Source of the DNA: an uncultured Parabacteroides sp.
Lineage (GTDB): Bacteria; Bacteroidota; Bacteroidia; Bacteroidales; Tannerellaceae
DNA length: 64,000 bases
NCBI GenBank assembly: GCA_949289155.1
Contig: CASEMX010000007.1
Span: 1 to 64,000, forward strand
Direction of reading: 5' to 3'
The notes beneath the pieces are model-generated. The model had not been told where the DNA came from. It saw only the letters and a list, made by a program, of their open reading frames with translations, and did no database searches. A program made the position numbers and the translations under genes. Below, piece after piece: positions 1-8,085 of the stretch. Numbering within the stretch: position 1 is the stretch's first letter; the number at the start of each line of letters is the position of its first letter.

Positions 1-266
1 TATTTCTCCGACCGCATCATCATAATGTCCTCGCCTCGTATGCCGTGGTGTTCTTGCAGCATGGCTTCCAAAGCGCACAAGACAGGACGGACTACTTCAC
101 GGAACAATTCATCTTTGTTCGTGAAGTAGTTATAGATGTTTCCGACACCAACTCCAGCCAATTCCGCCACTTCGCGCATGGAAGTCTTGGAATAGCCTTT
201 CTGTCCGAATTGCTGTCTGGCAACCGTCAATATTCGTCCTCGTATGTCTTCTTTCTGCACTTGCAT
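1..266 (-). CDS. TetR-family transcriptional regulator (N-terminal part, runs off window edge)
   Basis: The first 88 codons are visible; the frame is open to base 1, so the ligand-binding C-terminal domain lies outside. Residues about 8-55 are a TetR-type helix-turn-helix: the segment reads TVARQQFGQKGYSKTSMREV, followed by AELAGVGVGNIYNYFTNKDE, which is the characteristic recognition helix and Y-x-Y/F-F-x-x-K-x-E-L motif. Such proteins bind an operator as dimers and usually repress a neighbouring gene; the target cannot be told here because the rest of the gene and its downstream neighbours are missing. The ATG at 264-266 is the natural start and lies about 20 bases from a -7 box. It is divergent from the proline genes. 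Confidence 0.85.
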   Translation of the reverse strand, partial: MQVQKEDIRGRILTVARQQFGQKGYSKTSMREVAELAGVGVGNIYNYFTNKDELFREVVRPVLCALEAMLQEHHGIRGEDIMMMRSEK

Positions 267-286
267 TGATAATGATTTTACTTTTG

Positions 287-318
287 CAAAGGTATAGAGC
301 TTGAGATTGTCAGGCAAT
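287..318 (-). promoter_or_regulatory. Bacteroidetes-type promoter for the TetR gene
   Basis: Read on the minus strand there is ATTG at 318-315, a 20-base spacer, then TACCTTTG at 294-287. This fits the Bacteroidetes sigma-ABfr consensus (TTTG, 19-21 bases, TAnnTTTG). The TetR start codon follows about 20 bases downstream, so a TetR autoregulatory operator could overlap this region, but I see no clear palindrome. Confidence 0.6.
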
Positions 319-449
319 ACCTATTTTTAGGGATTTTTCTTTCCCTTGTACGCCGTTTGCTATCATGAAAAACAATTGCCGAATTTTTTACTAACAAAAG
401 GAAAATCTAATTCGTTCCTATTTATTATCGGTTTTTCATCAAAAATTCA

Positions 450-457
450 TAGCTTTG
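450..457 (+). promoter_or_regulatory. -7 promoter box for proBA-proC
   Basis: TAGCTTTG matches the TAnnTTTG box and lies 28 bases before the proBA start. No convincing TTTG is present at the -33 spacing, so the call rests on the -7 box and its position. Confidence 0.45.
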
Positions 458-485
458 TGTCGTATTTCTTCCAAAAAGAAAGCGT

Positions 486-2522
486 ATGAAACGAATTGCC
501 ATCAAAATAGGAAGCAATGTGCTGAGCCGGGCGGACGGGAAGCTGGACATTACGCAGATGTCTGCCCTCGTTGAGCAGATTGCTGGATTGTACCACAAGG
601 GATATGAAATTATCCTGGTTTCGTCGGGGGCGGTAGCGGCCGGACGGGGCGAGATTGGGGCGGATGCTTCGCTCGACGAGGTCTCTTCCCGCCAGCTTTA
701 TTCCGCCATTGGCCAGGCGAAATTGATTAACCGGTATTATGATTTCTTCCGCGAGCAGGGTATCCGTTGTGGACAAGTCCTGACGCAGAAGGAGAGTTTC
801 TCCACGCCGAAGCATTACGAGACGCAACGGCATTGCATGGAGGTGATGCTTGCGCATGGCGTGATTCCGATTGTGAACGAGAATGATACCATCTCGATTA
901 CCGAACTGATGTTTACCGACAATGACGAGCTGGCGGGACTCATGGCAGAGATGATGCATGCCGACGAGCTTGTCATCTTGAGTAATGTGGATGGCATTTA
1001 CACGGGCAATCCTTCCGATCCGGCCAGTCGTCTGATCTCGGAAATCCGTCCGAGCGATAGGGTAGAGGATTACATCCAATCCAGCAAATCTACGGAAGGG
1101 CGAGGCGGCATGGCCAGCAAAGCGAAGGTGGCTATGCGAATCGCGGAGAAAGGGATACCGGTCGTTATTGCCCATGGGCGGCGTCCGCATATCCTGACCG
1201 ACCTGATGGCCGGCAAGGCGGAGGTTCCTTGTACGCGCTTTATCGCTTCTTCTGCCACCAATCCTCCTTTGGACGAAGCTGTCCGCAAGTTATTGGAGCA
1301 AGCGGCCGGGGCGGTGCTTGCGGTACAATCGCTTTCGGAGGGAGAGGTTGCGGTGATATTGGAAGAGGTGGCTCTTCGCTTAAAAGCACAACAAGCGGAA
1401 ATCCTTCGGGCGAATGCAGAGGATCTCATGCGAATGGAGGCCGCCAATCCGAAACGGGACCGCTTGCAGTTGACACCCGCCCGCCTCGCGGAGATGGCCG
1501 ACGAGCTGCTGCAGGTGGCGCATCTACCTTCTCCGCTCCATCGGACACTGGCGGAATGGACGCGTCCGAACGGGATGAAGATTCAGAAGGTGAGCGTCCC
1601 CTTTGGCGTGGTCGGGATTATCTACGAGGCGCGGCCGAATGTCACGACGGATGTTTTCGCCCTATGCTTGAAGAGCGGCAACGTCTGTGTCTTGAAGGGC
1701 GGCTCGGATGCACAGGCTTCCAACCGGGCGTTGGTGGCGCTCATCCAGGATGTGTTGCGGCGGCGGGGATTGGATCCGGCGATTTGTACCCTGCTTCCTC
1801 CGGAGCGCGAGGCGGCGCAGGCTTTATTGCAGGCCGAGGGGCTGGTCGATTTGGTGATTCCGCGCGGCGGGAAGGCATTGATCCGTTCCGTGCGCGAGCA
1901 GAGCCGTATCCCGGTCATCGAAACAGGCGCTGGTGTCTGCCATACCTATTTCGACGCGGCGGGCGATGTGGAAAAAGGGCAGCGGATTATCTTGAATGCC
2001 AAGACGCGCCGGGTGAGCGTCTGCAACGCGTTGGATTGCTTGCTAATTCACCGGGATCGCTTGGAGGTCTTGCCGGAATTGTGCCGTCCGCTGGCGGAAA
2101 AGCAGGTCATCTTGTATGCCGACAAGGAGGCTTTCGCTGCTTTGCAAGGACATTACCCGAAAGAACTGCTACAACCCGCCACCGACACGAGCTTTGGCAC
2201 GGAATTCTTAGATTATAAGATGAGCATCCGTACGGTCGGCTCGCTCGAGGAGGCCGTTCGGCATATCAACCGCTACGGCTCGCGGCACAGCGAGTGCATT
2301 GTCAGCGAGGATGAGGCCGCTATCCGTCGCTTCGAACGGGAAGTGGACGCGGCGTGTGTCTATGCCAACGTTGCCACCTCGTTTACCGACGGGGCGCAAT
2401 TCGGCTTCGGCGCGGAGATAGGCATCAGCACGCAGAAGCTCCACGCCCGCGGTCCGATGGCATTGCCTGAATTAACTACCTATAAATATATCATCTCCGG
2501 AAACGGACAAATACGTACATAA
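486..2522 (+). CDS. proBA: Bifunctional glutamate 5-kinase / glutamate-5-semialdehyde dehydrogenase (ProB-ProA fusion)
   Basis: One 678-residue frame contains both early enzymes of proline synthesis. Residues about 1-255 are the amino-acid kinase domain of ProB: KIGSNVL near the start, [14 protein letters not shown], and [12 protein letters not shown]. Residues about 260-678 are ProA, an aldehyde dehydrogenase-fold enzyme, with ARPNVT and the catalytic cysteine Cys485 in [12 protein letters not shown]. The RNA-binding PUA domain found at the end of many bacterial ProB proteins is absent; the kinase runs straight into ProA. The architecture is that of plant and animal P5C synthase, in which the unstable glutamyl-phosphate can pass between the two sites. 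proC starts one base after the stop, so all three steps from glutamate to proline lie in one operon. The frame is continuous with no sign of a sequencing join. Confidence 0.93.
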   Translation: MKRIAIKIGSNVLSRADGKLDITQMSALVEQIAGLYHKGYEIILVSSGAVAAGRGEIGADASLDEVSSRQLYSAIGQAKLINRYYDFFREQGIRCGQVLTQKESFSTPKHYETQRHCMEVMLAHGVIPIVNENDTISITELMFTDNDELAGLMAEMMHADELVILSNVDGIYTGNPSDPASRLISEIRPSDRVEDYIQSSKSTEGRGGMASKAKVAMRIAEKGIPVVIAHGRRPHILTDLMAGKAEVPCTRFIASSATNPPLDEAVRKLLEQAAGAVLAVQSLSEGEVAVILEEVALRLKAQQAEILRANAEDLMRMEAANPKRDRLQLTPARLAEMADELLQVAHLPSPLHRTLAEWTRPNGMKIQKVSVPFGVVGIIYEARPNVTTDVFALCLKSGNVCVLKGGSDAQASNRALVALIQDVLRRRGLDPAICTLLPPEREAAQALLQAEGLVDLVIPRGGKALIRSVREQSRIPVIETGAGVCHTYFDAAGDVEKGQRIILNAKTRRVSVCNALDCLLIHRDRLEVLPELCRPLAEKQVILYADKEAFAALQGHYPKELLQPATDTSFGTEFLDYKMSIRTVGSLEEAVRHINRYGSRHSECIVSEDEAAIRRFEREVDAACVYANVATSFTDGAQFGFGAEIGISTQKLHARGPMALPELTTYKYIISGNGQIRT

Positions 2523-2523
2523 T

Positions 2524-3315
2524 ATGAAGATTACAATTATCGGGGCCGGCCACATGGGGCGGGCCATTGCTTGGGGATTGGCAGAGGGCAGCATCGTGTC
2601 TGCCAAGGATATTACCTGCACGGCGCAGACGTTTGGCACGTTGCAGAAGGTGCAGATGAAGGGGCATCGCGACATCGTCGCCCTGCGCGACAATGTGCAG
2701 GCGGTGCAGGAGGCCGACCTCATCCTCCTGTGCGTGAAGCCGTGGGCGGTCGAAGGGGTCATCCGCGAGATTCTCCCGGCATTGAAGTTAGACAAACAGA
2801 TTCTCCTCTCGGTGGCGGCGGGCATCTCGTTCGACCAGCTGGAGGAATACGTGGGCACACAGTCGGCGGCGCTTTTCCGCGTCATCCCGAACACGGCGAT
2901 TGAGGTGAAACAGAGCATGACGCTGGTGGCTGCCCGGCACGCGTCGCCCGAACAGACGGAGCAGGTGCTTGCCCTCTTCCGCGAACTGGGGCAGGCAATG
3001 CTGATTGACGAGGCGCGCCTCGAGGCGGCTACGGCCTTGGCTTCGTGCGGGACGGCCTTGGCGATGCGCTACGTCCGCGCGTCGGTCGAGGCAGGCGTCG
3101 AACTGGGCCTCCGTCCGGACTTGGCGCAAGAGCTGGTAGCCCAGACGCTGAAGGGCGCCGCCGAGCTGCTGCAGTTCCACCAATCGCACCCCGAAGAGGA
3201 AATCGACAAGGTGACGACACCGGGCGGCTATACCATCCGCGGGTTGAACGCAATGGAACACGCCGGGTTCTCGTCTGCCGTCATCCAAGGGCTGAAAGCG
3301 TGCGTGGCGAAGTAA
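2524..3315 (+). CDS. proC: Pyrroline-5-carboxylate reductase
   Basis: A 263-residue protein of normal family length. The N-terminus IIGAGHMGRAIAWGL is the Rossmann NAD(P)H-binding loop, CVKPWAVEGV follows at about residue 70, and the conserved C-terminal segment VTTPGGYTIRGLNAMEHAGF is the ProC signature involved in substrate binding and dimer formation. It performs the last step of proline synthesis, reducing pyrroline-5-carboxylate. It begins one base after the proBA stop and is surely cotranscribed with it. The base composition through this gene is noticeably GC-rich compared with the rest of the window. Confidence 0.95.
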   Translation: MKITIIGAGHMGRAIAWGLAEGSIVSAKDITCTAQTFGTLQKVQMKGHRDIVALRDNVQAVQEADLILLCVKPWAVEGVIREILPALKLDKQILLSVAAGISFDQLEEYVGTQSAALFRVIPNTAIEVKQSMTLVAARHASPEQTEQVLALFRELGQAMLIDEARLEAATALASCGTALAMRYVRASVEAGVELGLRPDLAQELVAQTLKGAAELLQFHQSHPEEEIDKVTTPGGYTIRGLNAMEHAGFSSAVIQGLKACVAK

Positions 3316-3369
3316 AGCATCTACAACGTGCTCTTCTGCAATACGAATAGAGAAAAGGACTCCTTCCCG

Positions 3370-3435
3370 CCGAAGAAAAGTTTAATCCATAGTGAGATAA
3401 ACTTTTTATCCCTAAACAGAAAAGTTTTTCTCCGT
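3370..3435. repeat. Palindromic mini-array, about 3 units of 22 bp (array 1)
   Basis: Three AAA-S-TTT palindromic cores are centred at 3380, 3402 and 3424, exactly 22 bases apart. The middle unit extends to GATAAA-c-TTT and the third to GAAAA-g-TTTTTC. The units are diverged and AT-rich, so this is the weakest of the arrays. It lies in the convergent gap between proC and the acyl-CoA synthetase gene. Confidence 0.4.
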
Positions 3436-3504
3436 AGGTAGGGAAGAGAGGCGAAGCATATGTCCGTAAAACTCCGCGTATAAGATAAGGAAAGGGCTAT
3501 AAGG

Positions 3505-3539
3505 CCATACGTCCGACAACGGTATTGCCGGACGTATGG
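3505..3539. terminator. Hairpin in convergent gap, probable terminator
   Basis: Perfect 11-base inverted repeat CCATACGTCCG / CGGACGTATGG with a 13-base loop, seven bases beyond the end of the acyl-CoA synthetase gene. There is no long U tract on either side, so termination is inferred from position and stem strength. Confidence 0.5.
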
Positions 3540-3546
3540 GGAGATA

Positions 3547-5205
3547 TCAGCTCAGGGGTTGCTGGTAGAGGTAACGTTTGATACTCTTCTTCGGCGTCTT
3601 GGCAAACTCCTCTTTCTGCAGCTCAAACAAAGAAATCTTGCAATAACGGGGGACGCAGCGGTTGACCTGTTTGATGTAGAGTTCCATCTGCTCGTTGACC
3701 TGCTCCGGCGTGAGGTTCTGCTCCTTTATCTGTTTCCAATCGGGGTAAATCAGCGCCGTCAGTTTATGGGCATCGGATATGACCAGCGATTCAATCACCA
3801 GCGGCATATTGTTCAACCGGTTCTCTATCTCTTCGGGGTAAATATTCTGCCCGTTCGGACCCAGAATCATCGTCTTGCTCCGTCCGCGTATATAAAGGAA
3901 ACCGTCGGAATCGACCGTACCCAAGTCGCCCGTGCGCATCCAACCATCGTCAGCCATCACCTCATGAGTCGCTTCCGGATTCTTATAGTATCCCAGCATA
4001 TTGTTCATCCCTTTTACCCAGATTTCCCCGACCTGCCGCTTCGGGTCATTCGATTCGATGCGCACCTCCATGCGGTCAACGACCTTACCCACCGAACCGG
4101 GCTTGAACTCATCCCAATAGGCATAGGCAATCAACGGCCCGCATTCCGTCATGCCGTAACCCACTGTATAGCGGAAATGGATAGAGCGCAGGAAATGTTC
4201 CACCTCTTTGTTCAATGCCGCGCCACCGACAATCACCTCTTCGAAGTTATTGCCGAACGCTTGGTTCAACCCGTCTGCAATCTTCCTTCGGATAGCATTT
4301 CCGACGAAAGGGACCTTCAGCAGGAACTTGATTAACGGCTTATTGATGACCGGAAAGATATTATTCTTCACTGCCTTTTCAAGGATAAGCGGCACAGCCA
4401 GAATCAAACGCGGGCGCACCTCTTGGAAAGCCTTGGTGACTACGCTCGGTATCGGCTTGCCGGTGATGAAATGTACGTGGCATCCCTTATTGAACGAATT
4501 CAATACCTCAAAAGCCAGCCCGTACATGTGCGCCATCGGCAACAGGCAGACGATATTATCCCCCGCATGGATAAACGGAAGATGGTCGGCGGCAAATTGT
4601 GTATTGCTCCAGAGGCTGCGATACGGCAACATTACCCCCTTCGAATAGCTGGTCGTGCCCGAAGTATAGTTCAATACCGCCAGCTTGTCCGGCTCCTCCT
4701 GATAATAATGGATGACATCGGGGGTAAACAGCGGATACTTCTGCATCAGCAACTCAGGCAACCGGGCAGCCGCCTCTATCGCTTCCGGATGAGAAGCCTT
4801 CATCACGCTCAGGTCATCCAGCCGCACCACTAATTGGACCTGCGGAATCTCCTTTTCATCCAAGGCACTCCAGCTTGCATTCGAAACAAACAGCGCCTTG
4901 GCTTCCGAATGGTTGATGATATGATGGATATTATCCCTGTTAAAATCATGGAGAATCGGCACAGCCACCGCTCCATAGGTCAAAATAGCAAAGAACGTAA
5001 TCGCCCAATTGGTCGAATTCGACCCCACGATAGCGATTTTGTCTTCCGGGCAGACAGCCGCTTTTTCCAGAAGGATATGCAATTGCTCTATCTGCCGTGC
5101 CACTTCTTTATAAGAATAGGCCGTCCCGCCGAAATCTGAGAAAGCCGCCAAGTCCCAATGGGCTTTCACACTCTTTTCCAATAATCCTAAAAAGCGATTC
5201 TCCAT
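3547..5205 (-). CDS. AMP-binding acyl-CoA synthetase (long-chain fatty-acid CoA ligase type)
   Basis: A 552-residue member of the ANL adenylate-forming superfamily. The phosphate-binding loop YTSGTTSYSKG is at residues 180-190; the A5 motif GYGMTECGPL, the A7 motif TGDLGTVDSDGFLYIRGR and the A8 hinge NGQNIYPEEIENRLN follow in order, with a lysine near the C-terminus (KTPKKSIKR) where the catalytic A10 lysine belongs. It activates a carboxylic acid with ATP and joins it to CoA; the length and A5 motif suggest a fatty acid. No signal peptide is present. It stands alone between convergent proC and nudC, so context does not narrow the substrate. A synthetase loading an acyl carrier protein cannot be excluded. 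Confidence 0.85.
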   Translation of the reverse strand: MENRFLGLLEKSVKAHWDLAAFSDFGGTAYSYKEVARQIEQLHILLEKAAVCPEDKIAIVGSNSTNWAITFFAILTYGAVAVPILHDFNRDNIHHIINHSEAKALFVSNASWSALDEKEIPQVQLVVRLDDLSVMKASHPEAIEAAARLPELLMQKYPLFTPDVIHYYQEEPDKLAVLNYTSGTTSYSKGVMLPYRSLWSNTQFAADHLPFIHAGDNIVCLLPMAHMYGLAFEVLNSFNKGCHVHFITGKPIPSVVTKAFQEVRPRLILAVPLILEKAVKNNIFPVINKPLIKFLLKVPFVGNAIRRKIADGLNQAFGNNFEEVIVGGAALNKEVEHFLRSIHFRYTVGYGMTECGPLIAYAYWDEFKPGSVGKVVDRMEVRIESNDPKRQVGEIWVKGMNNMLGYYKNPEATHEVMADDGWMRTGDLGTVDSDGFLYIRGRSKTMILGPNGQNIYPEEIENRLNNMPLVIESLVISDAHKLTALIYPDWKQIKEQNLTPEQVNEQMELYIKQVNRCVPRYCKISLFELQKEEFAKTPKKSIKRYLYQQPLS

Positions 5206-5236
5206 AAAGCCTCCATCTTTAACGTATTACACGTTA

Positions 5237-5268
5237 CAAATCTACGGTTTTTGCAATTGTTTTGCAAA
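5237..5268 (-). promoter_or_regulatory. Promoter for the acyl-CoA synthetase gene
   Basis: On the minus strand TTTG (5268-5265) is followed by a 20-base spacer and TAGATTTG (5244-5237), a close match to the Bacteroidetes consensus, about 32 bases before the ATG. Confidence 0.65.
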
Positions 5269-5341
5269 TATTTTTAGTTAATACGTTAATTATAATTTCA
5301 GACAGATACTTTTTTCCTTTCGGAGATAATGGTTATCCCGC

Positions 5342-6118
5342 TCAAAAAGCCGGTTTGTCGCCCTGTTCGCCTGCGAGCCACCAATCAATCATCCGGCGGG
5401 CGATGCTCAATTTCTGGGGAAGTTCCGGCAGATTCTCCTTGGTAAAGAAAGAGCCGGCACTCAATTCATCATCCTGAAGTTTTATTGTCCCGCTGTCATA
5501 GTCGGCAAAAAAACCGACCATCAATCCGCTGGGATAAGGCCAAGGTTGACTTCCGAAATAGGTCAGATTCCTGATACGTAACCCCGTCTCTTCATAGACC
5601 TCACGGCACACACACTGCTCCAACGTCTCGCCCACTTCCAAAAATCCGGCGACCAGCCCATGAAAACTGCCCTTGAAATTGCGGGCATGGACCAGCAATA
5701 CCTCCTCGCCTCTCCGTATCAGGACGATAATCGCAGGAGTAATCACCGGATAATACTCCTGCCTGCACGAATCGCAGTTTTTGGATATCAACGTATGGAA
5801 AGACAACGGCCTGCCGCACGCCGGACAATAACGGCTATTCCGGTCCCAATGCACCAACTGGAAAGCTTTTCCCGCCCGCTTGTACCATTCACGCGGCAAA
5901 TAATCCCAGCTCGCACGCAATCCTACCCAACGATAATTATCCCCGACTGCCGTCTCATCCTCTACCGAAGCGGCACGTGCCGGGATATCCTCTTGAAAAG
6001 CAATCTCAAAATCCCTTTCATGTGCTATTGGAGCCTGCTCGCCGAACGGAATGCCATATTCCCCATCCACTTTCTCCAACAGCACTTTATCTTTATAAAA
6101 CAAAAACCAGTAATACAT
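5342..6118 (-). CDS. nudC: NAD(+) diphosphatase (NudC-type Nudix hydrolase)
   Basis: A 258-residue protein starting at the ATG at 6116-6118 (MYYWFLFYKDKV). A longer open frame exists upstream but it runs through AT-rich intergenic sequence and a repeat, so the inner start is preferred. A zinc ribbon formed by CPAC and CDSC precedes the Nudix box, GFLEVGETLEQCVCREVYEE followed by TGL, which gives the GX5EX7REUXEEXGU pattern. The SQPWPYPSG motif after the box is the signature that separates NADH pyrophosphatases from other Nudix enzymes. It cleaves NAD(H) to NMN(H) and AMP and may remove NAD caps from RNA. NAD genes also occur at 45.4 kb and 61.4 kb, but not in an operon with this one. Confidence 0.92.
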   Translation of the reverse strand: MYYWFLFYKDKVLLEKVDGEYGIPFGEQAPIAHERDFEIAFQEDIPARAASVEDETAVGDNYRWVGLRASWDYLPREWYKRAGKAFQLVHWDRNSRYCPACGRPLSFHTLISKNCDSCRQEYYPVITPAIIVLIRRGEEVLLVHARNFKGSFHGLVAGFLEVGETLEQCVCREVYEETGLRIRNLTYFGSQPWPYPSGLMVGFFADYDSGTIKLQDDELSAGSFFTKENLPELPQKLSIARRMIDWWLAGEQGDKPAF

Positions 6119-6243
6119 CTCTATCCCTTCTCTGTCATTACTATATTCAGAATATCGGAACAAAATTACAAATCTTCCCACAAAATAAAAATCCGAACCT
6201 ATTCCTGCAAAAATACTTTTGATAAAGGGTATTCGATACTCTT

Positions 6244-6312
6244 GGCAAAGGGTCATTATGACTGTTGAGCAAGGGTCATTATGACTGTTAGGCAAGGGTC
6301 ATAATGACCCTT
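6244..6312. repeat. Palindromic tandem array, 3 units of 23-24 bp (array 2)
   Basis: The palindromic core GTCATTATGAC occurs at 6252-6262 and 6275-6285, and GTCATAATGACC at 6299-6310, each preceded by CAAGG or AAAGG. The third copy extends to a 15-base palindrome GGGTCATAATGACCC. The spacings are 23 and 24 bases. It lies between the nudC start and the promoter of a candidate small RNA. Confidence 0.75.
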
Positions 6313-6445
6313 GAAAGGCTCTCCCGTATGTTTCTCCATTTGGGCAACGTGGAATATATAGACCACGCGCAAATCTGGCTCAATTACCAGTATCTCTATT
6401 ATCTCTATTTTATATCACTTTTTTTTGAAAAAAATCAAGTAAAGT

Positions 6446-6476
6446 TTTGCAGGTATCAAAAATGTGTATATCTTTG
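6446..6476 (+). promoter_or_regulatory. Strong consensus promoter with no protein gene behind it
   Basis: TTTG at 6446-6449, a 19-base spacer and TATCTTTG at 6469-6476 form one of the best consensus promoters in the window. The next plus-strand protein gene is almost 4 kb away, so the promoter most likely drives the short transcript described at 6483-6597. Confidence 0.7.
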
Positions 6477-6482
6477 CAGCGT

Positions 6483-6597
6483 AAAGATGGATTAAAGAGA
6501 TAGAATACAAAAGATCTATAAATCCTTTTTTTCATAGTTAAGGTTTTGGTTAATAGGAGGGGACTGCTCGTGGTGAGTCGTTCCCTCCACTTTTTTA
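6483..6597 (+). ncRNA. Candidate small RNA (about 115 nt)
   Basis: A transcript starting seven bases after the consensus -7 box would run about 115 nt to a terminator: stem GGAGGG (6556-6561) with CCCTCC (6583-6588), an inner ACT/AGT helix, and TTTTTT at 6591-6596. No open frame of useful length exists; the first ATG is followed one codon later by TAA. I do not recognise it as tmRNA, SRP RNA, RNase P or 6S. A second, bidirectional hairpin at 6618-6663 separates it from the convergent aminotransferase gene. The boundaries are inferred from the promoter and terminator only. Confidence 0.55.
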
Positions 6598-6617
6598 TTT
6601 AAAAGGGTACGATAAAG

Positions 6618-6663
6618 AAAAAACACAGAGACGGAGGAAAATACTCCGAGCTCTGTGTTTTTT
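6618..6663. terminator. Bidirectional terminator
   Basis: AAAAAACACAGAG (6618-6630) pairs with CTCTGTGTTTTTT (6651-6663), with an inner GGAG/CTCC helix. U tracts are present on both strands. It sits just beyond the aminotransferase stop. Confidence 0.8.
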
Positions 6664-6685
6664 ATCTGTTTCAATACACGTTCTT

Positions 6686-8008
6686 TTAAGAAATAGGATG
6701 ATTTTCTTGGAAAAGCTTCAGCCGTTCATCCAATAGTGCATATTGATTATCCTTTATAAAAGAGGTACAAGCACGCAATCCCTCCTGTTTACTTCCTGTC
6801 GTACTGAGCGAAATTGCACTGACGCCGTAATACATCAGTTCTTTCATCAATTCCCCGCCGGTCATGCCCGGATAAGTAATCGTAAAATAGAAACCATCGG
6901 CAATCGGTTTGTCGAGGTCGTGGTCATATACAATCCGGAAACCATATCGGGTGAATATCTTCTTCAACTTCTCTGCCCTACGACCATATTCCCGGATTTC
7001 AGATACGAAATCGAATGTCCCGTCGGAAGCGGCTTTGAACATTGCCGCCAGCGCATATTGTCCCGAATGGCTCGTTCCCGAAGAGAGCGCATAGAGCACG
7101 CGATGGATATAAACCGTTCCGAATGTACCGCCACCGTACCGCTGCGTCAATCCTTCATATGCGCGGTGGTAAAGCTTGTCTGAAATAGCCGTGATTCCGA
7201 TACGCTGCCCGGCATAACTGAAGACCTTTGACCCAGAGAGTTGCATAATATAATTATCGGTATAGAGAGCAATGGTCGGCTGGAAAGGAGGTTCGAAGGG
7301 TTTACTCAAGTCTTTCCGGAAGTCCATGGCGAAATAGGCCAAATCTTCTATGACAATCACATCATACTTATTCGCTACTTCTGCCACAATCTGCAATTCT
7401 TCGTCGTTCAGACAGAACCAAGCGGGATTATTCGGGTTAGAATAAATCAGAGCGGCTATATTCCCTTTGCTCAAATATTCCTCCAAAATGCCGCGCAGCT
7501 TATTGCCTCGATATTCATATACATCAAACGAAGCATAATGATAACCCATAACCGTCACCTGCTGCTTCTGTACCGGAAAACCCGGGTCGATGAAGAGAAT
7601 CGTATCCCTTCCCGGCATACATTGGCCGCAGACCAAGAACGAAGCGAATGTACCCTGCATCGAACCGGTCACGGGAACGCATCCTTCCGGCGAAATATCC
7701 ACATCGATAAATGCCTTGATAAAACGCGAAGCCTCCTTCTTCAGCTCCGGCAGTCCGTTAATATTCGGATAAATCGAAGCTACTCCCTGCTCCAATGCGG
7801 CAATCTCTGCCTTCACTCCTACCTCGGCGGGTTTCAATCCGGGAACACCCATCTCCATGTGGATGAATTCCGTGCCCGTCCGTTGTTCCAATTCCGTTGC
7901 AATTGCCACGACCTCACGAATCGTCGCCTTCCCAAAGTCCGGCAAATGATAACTTTCTATCACCTCTTGCGCCGTCTGATAATCTACCGGCGTTTTCTTT
8001 TCTCCCAT
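6686..8008 (-). CDS. PLP-dependent class I aminotransferase
   Basis: A 440-residue fold-type I aminotransferase. YSNPNNPAWFCL carries the conserved NPNNP motif, VIVIEDLAYFAMDFR the PLP-ring aspartate/tyrosine region, and LSGSKVFSYAGQRIG the Schiff-base lysine; an arginine near the C-terminus (GLRACTSF) is positioned to bind the substrate carboxylate. No signal peptide is seen. The family includes aspartate and aromatic aminotransferases and enzymes with unusual substrates, and the sequence alone does not select one. It is transcribed alone, followed by a bidirectional terminator, with the S9 peptidase gene 77 bases upstream on the same strand. Confidence 0.85.
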   Translation of the reverse strand: MGEKKTPVDYQTAQEVIESYHLPDFGKATIREVVAIATELEQRTGTEFIHMEMGVPGLKPAEVGVKAEIAALEQGVASIYPNINGLPELKKEASRFIKAFIDVDISPEGCVPVTGSMQGTFASFLVCGQCMPGRDTILFIDPGFPVQKQQVTVMGYHYASFDVYEYRGNKLRGILEEYLSKGNIAALIYSNPNNPAWFCLNDEELQIVAEVANKYDVIVIEDLAYFAMDFRKDLSKPFEPPFQPTIALYTDNYIMQLSGSKVFSYAGQRIGITAISDKLYHRAYEGLTQRYGGGTFGTVYIHRVLYALSSGTSHSGQYALAAMFKAASDGTFDFVSEIREYGRRAEKLKKIFTRYGFRIVYDHDLDKPIADGFYFTITYPGMTGGELMKELMYYGVSAISLSTTGSKQEGLRACTSFIKDNQYALLDERLKLFQENHPIS

Positions 8009-8085
8009 GCTATATTGAATTTAAGATACTATATTAAATAATAATCCACAGACCGTTCCCCGTAACAGCCTGTGGATGCATTTCT

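Noticed and set aside
486-2522. ProB-ProA fusion as a frameshift or assembly artefact
   Set aside because: The frame is continuous, the kinase ends cleanly before the dehydrogenase and both active sites are intact; a true fusion is the simpler reading.
6119-6295. Longer NudC start (59 extra residues)
   Set aside because: The extension lies in AT-rich DNA and the palindromic array and does not resemble the family; MYYWFLF at 6118 is a natural start.
6483-6597. 6S, SRP or tmRNA
   Set aside because: None of the conserved cores (SRP tetraloop region, tag-peptide frame, long 6S bubble) could be recognised.
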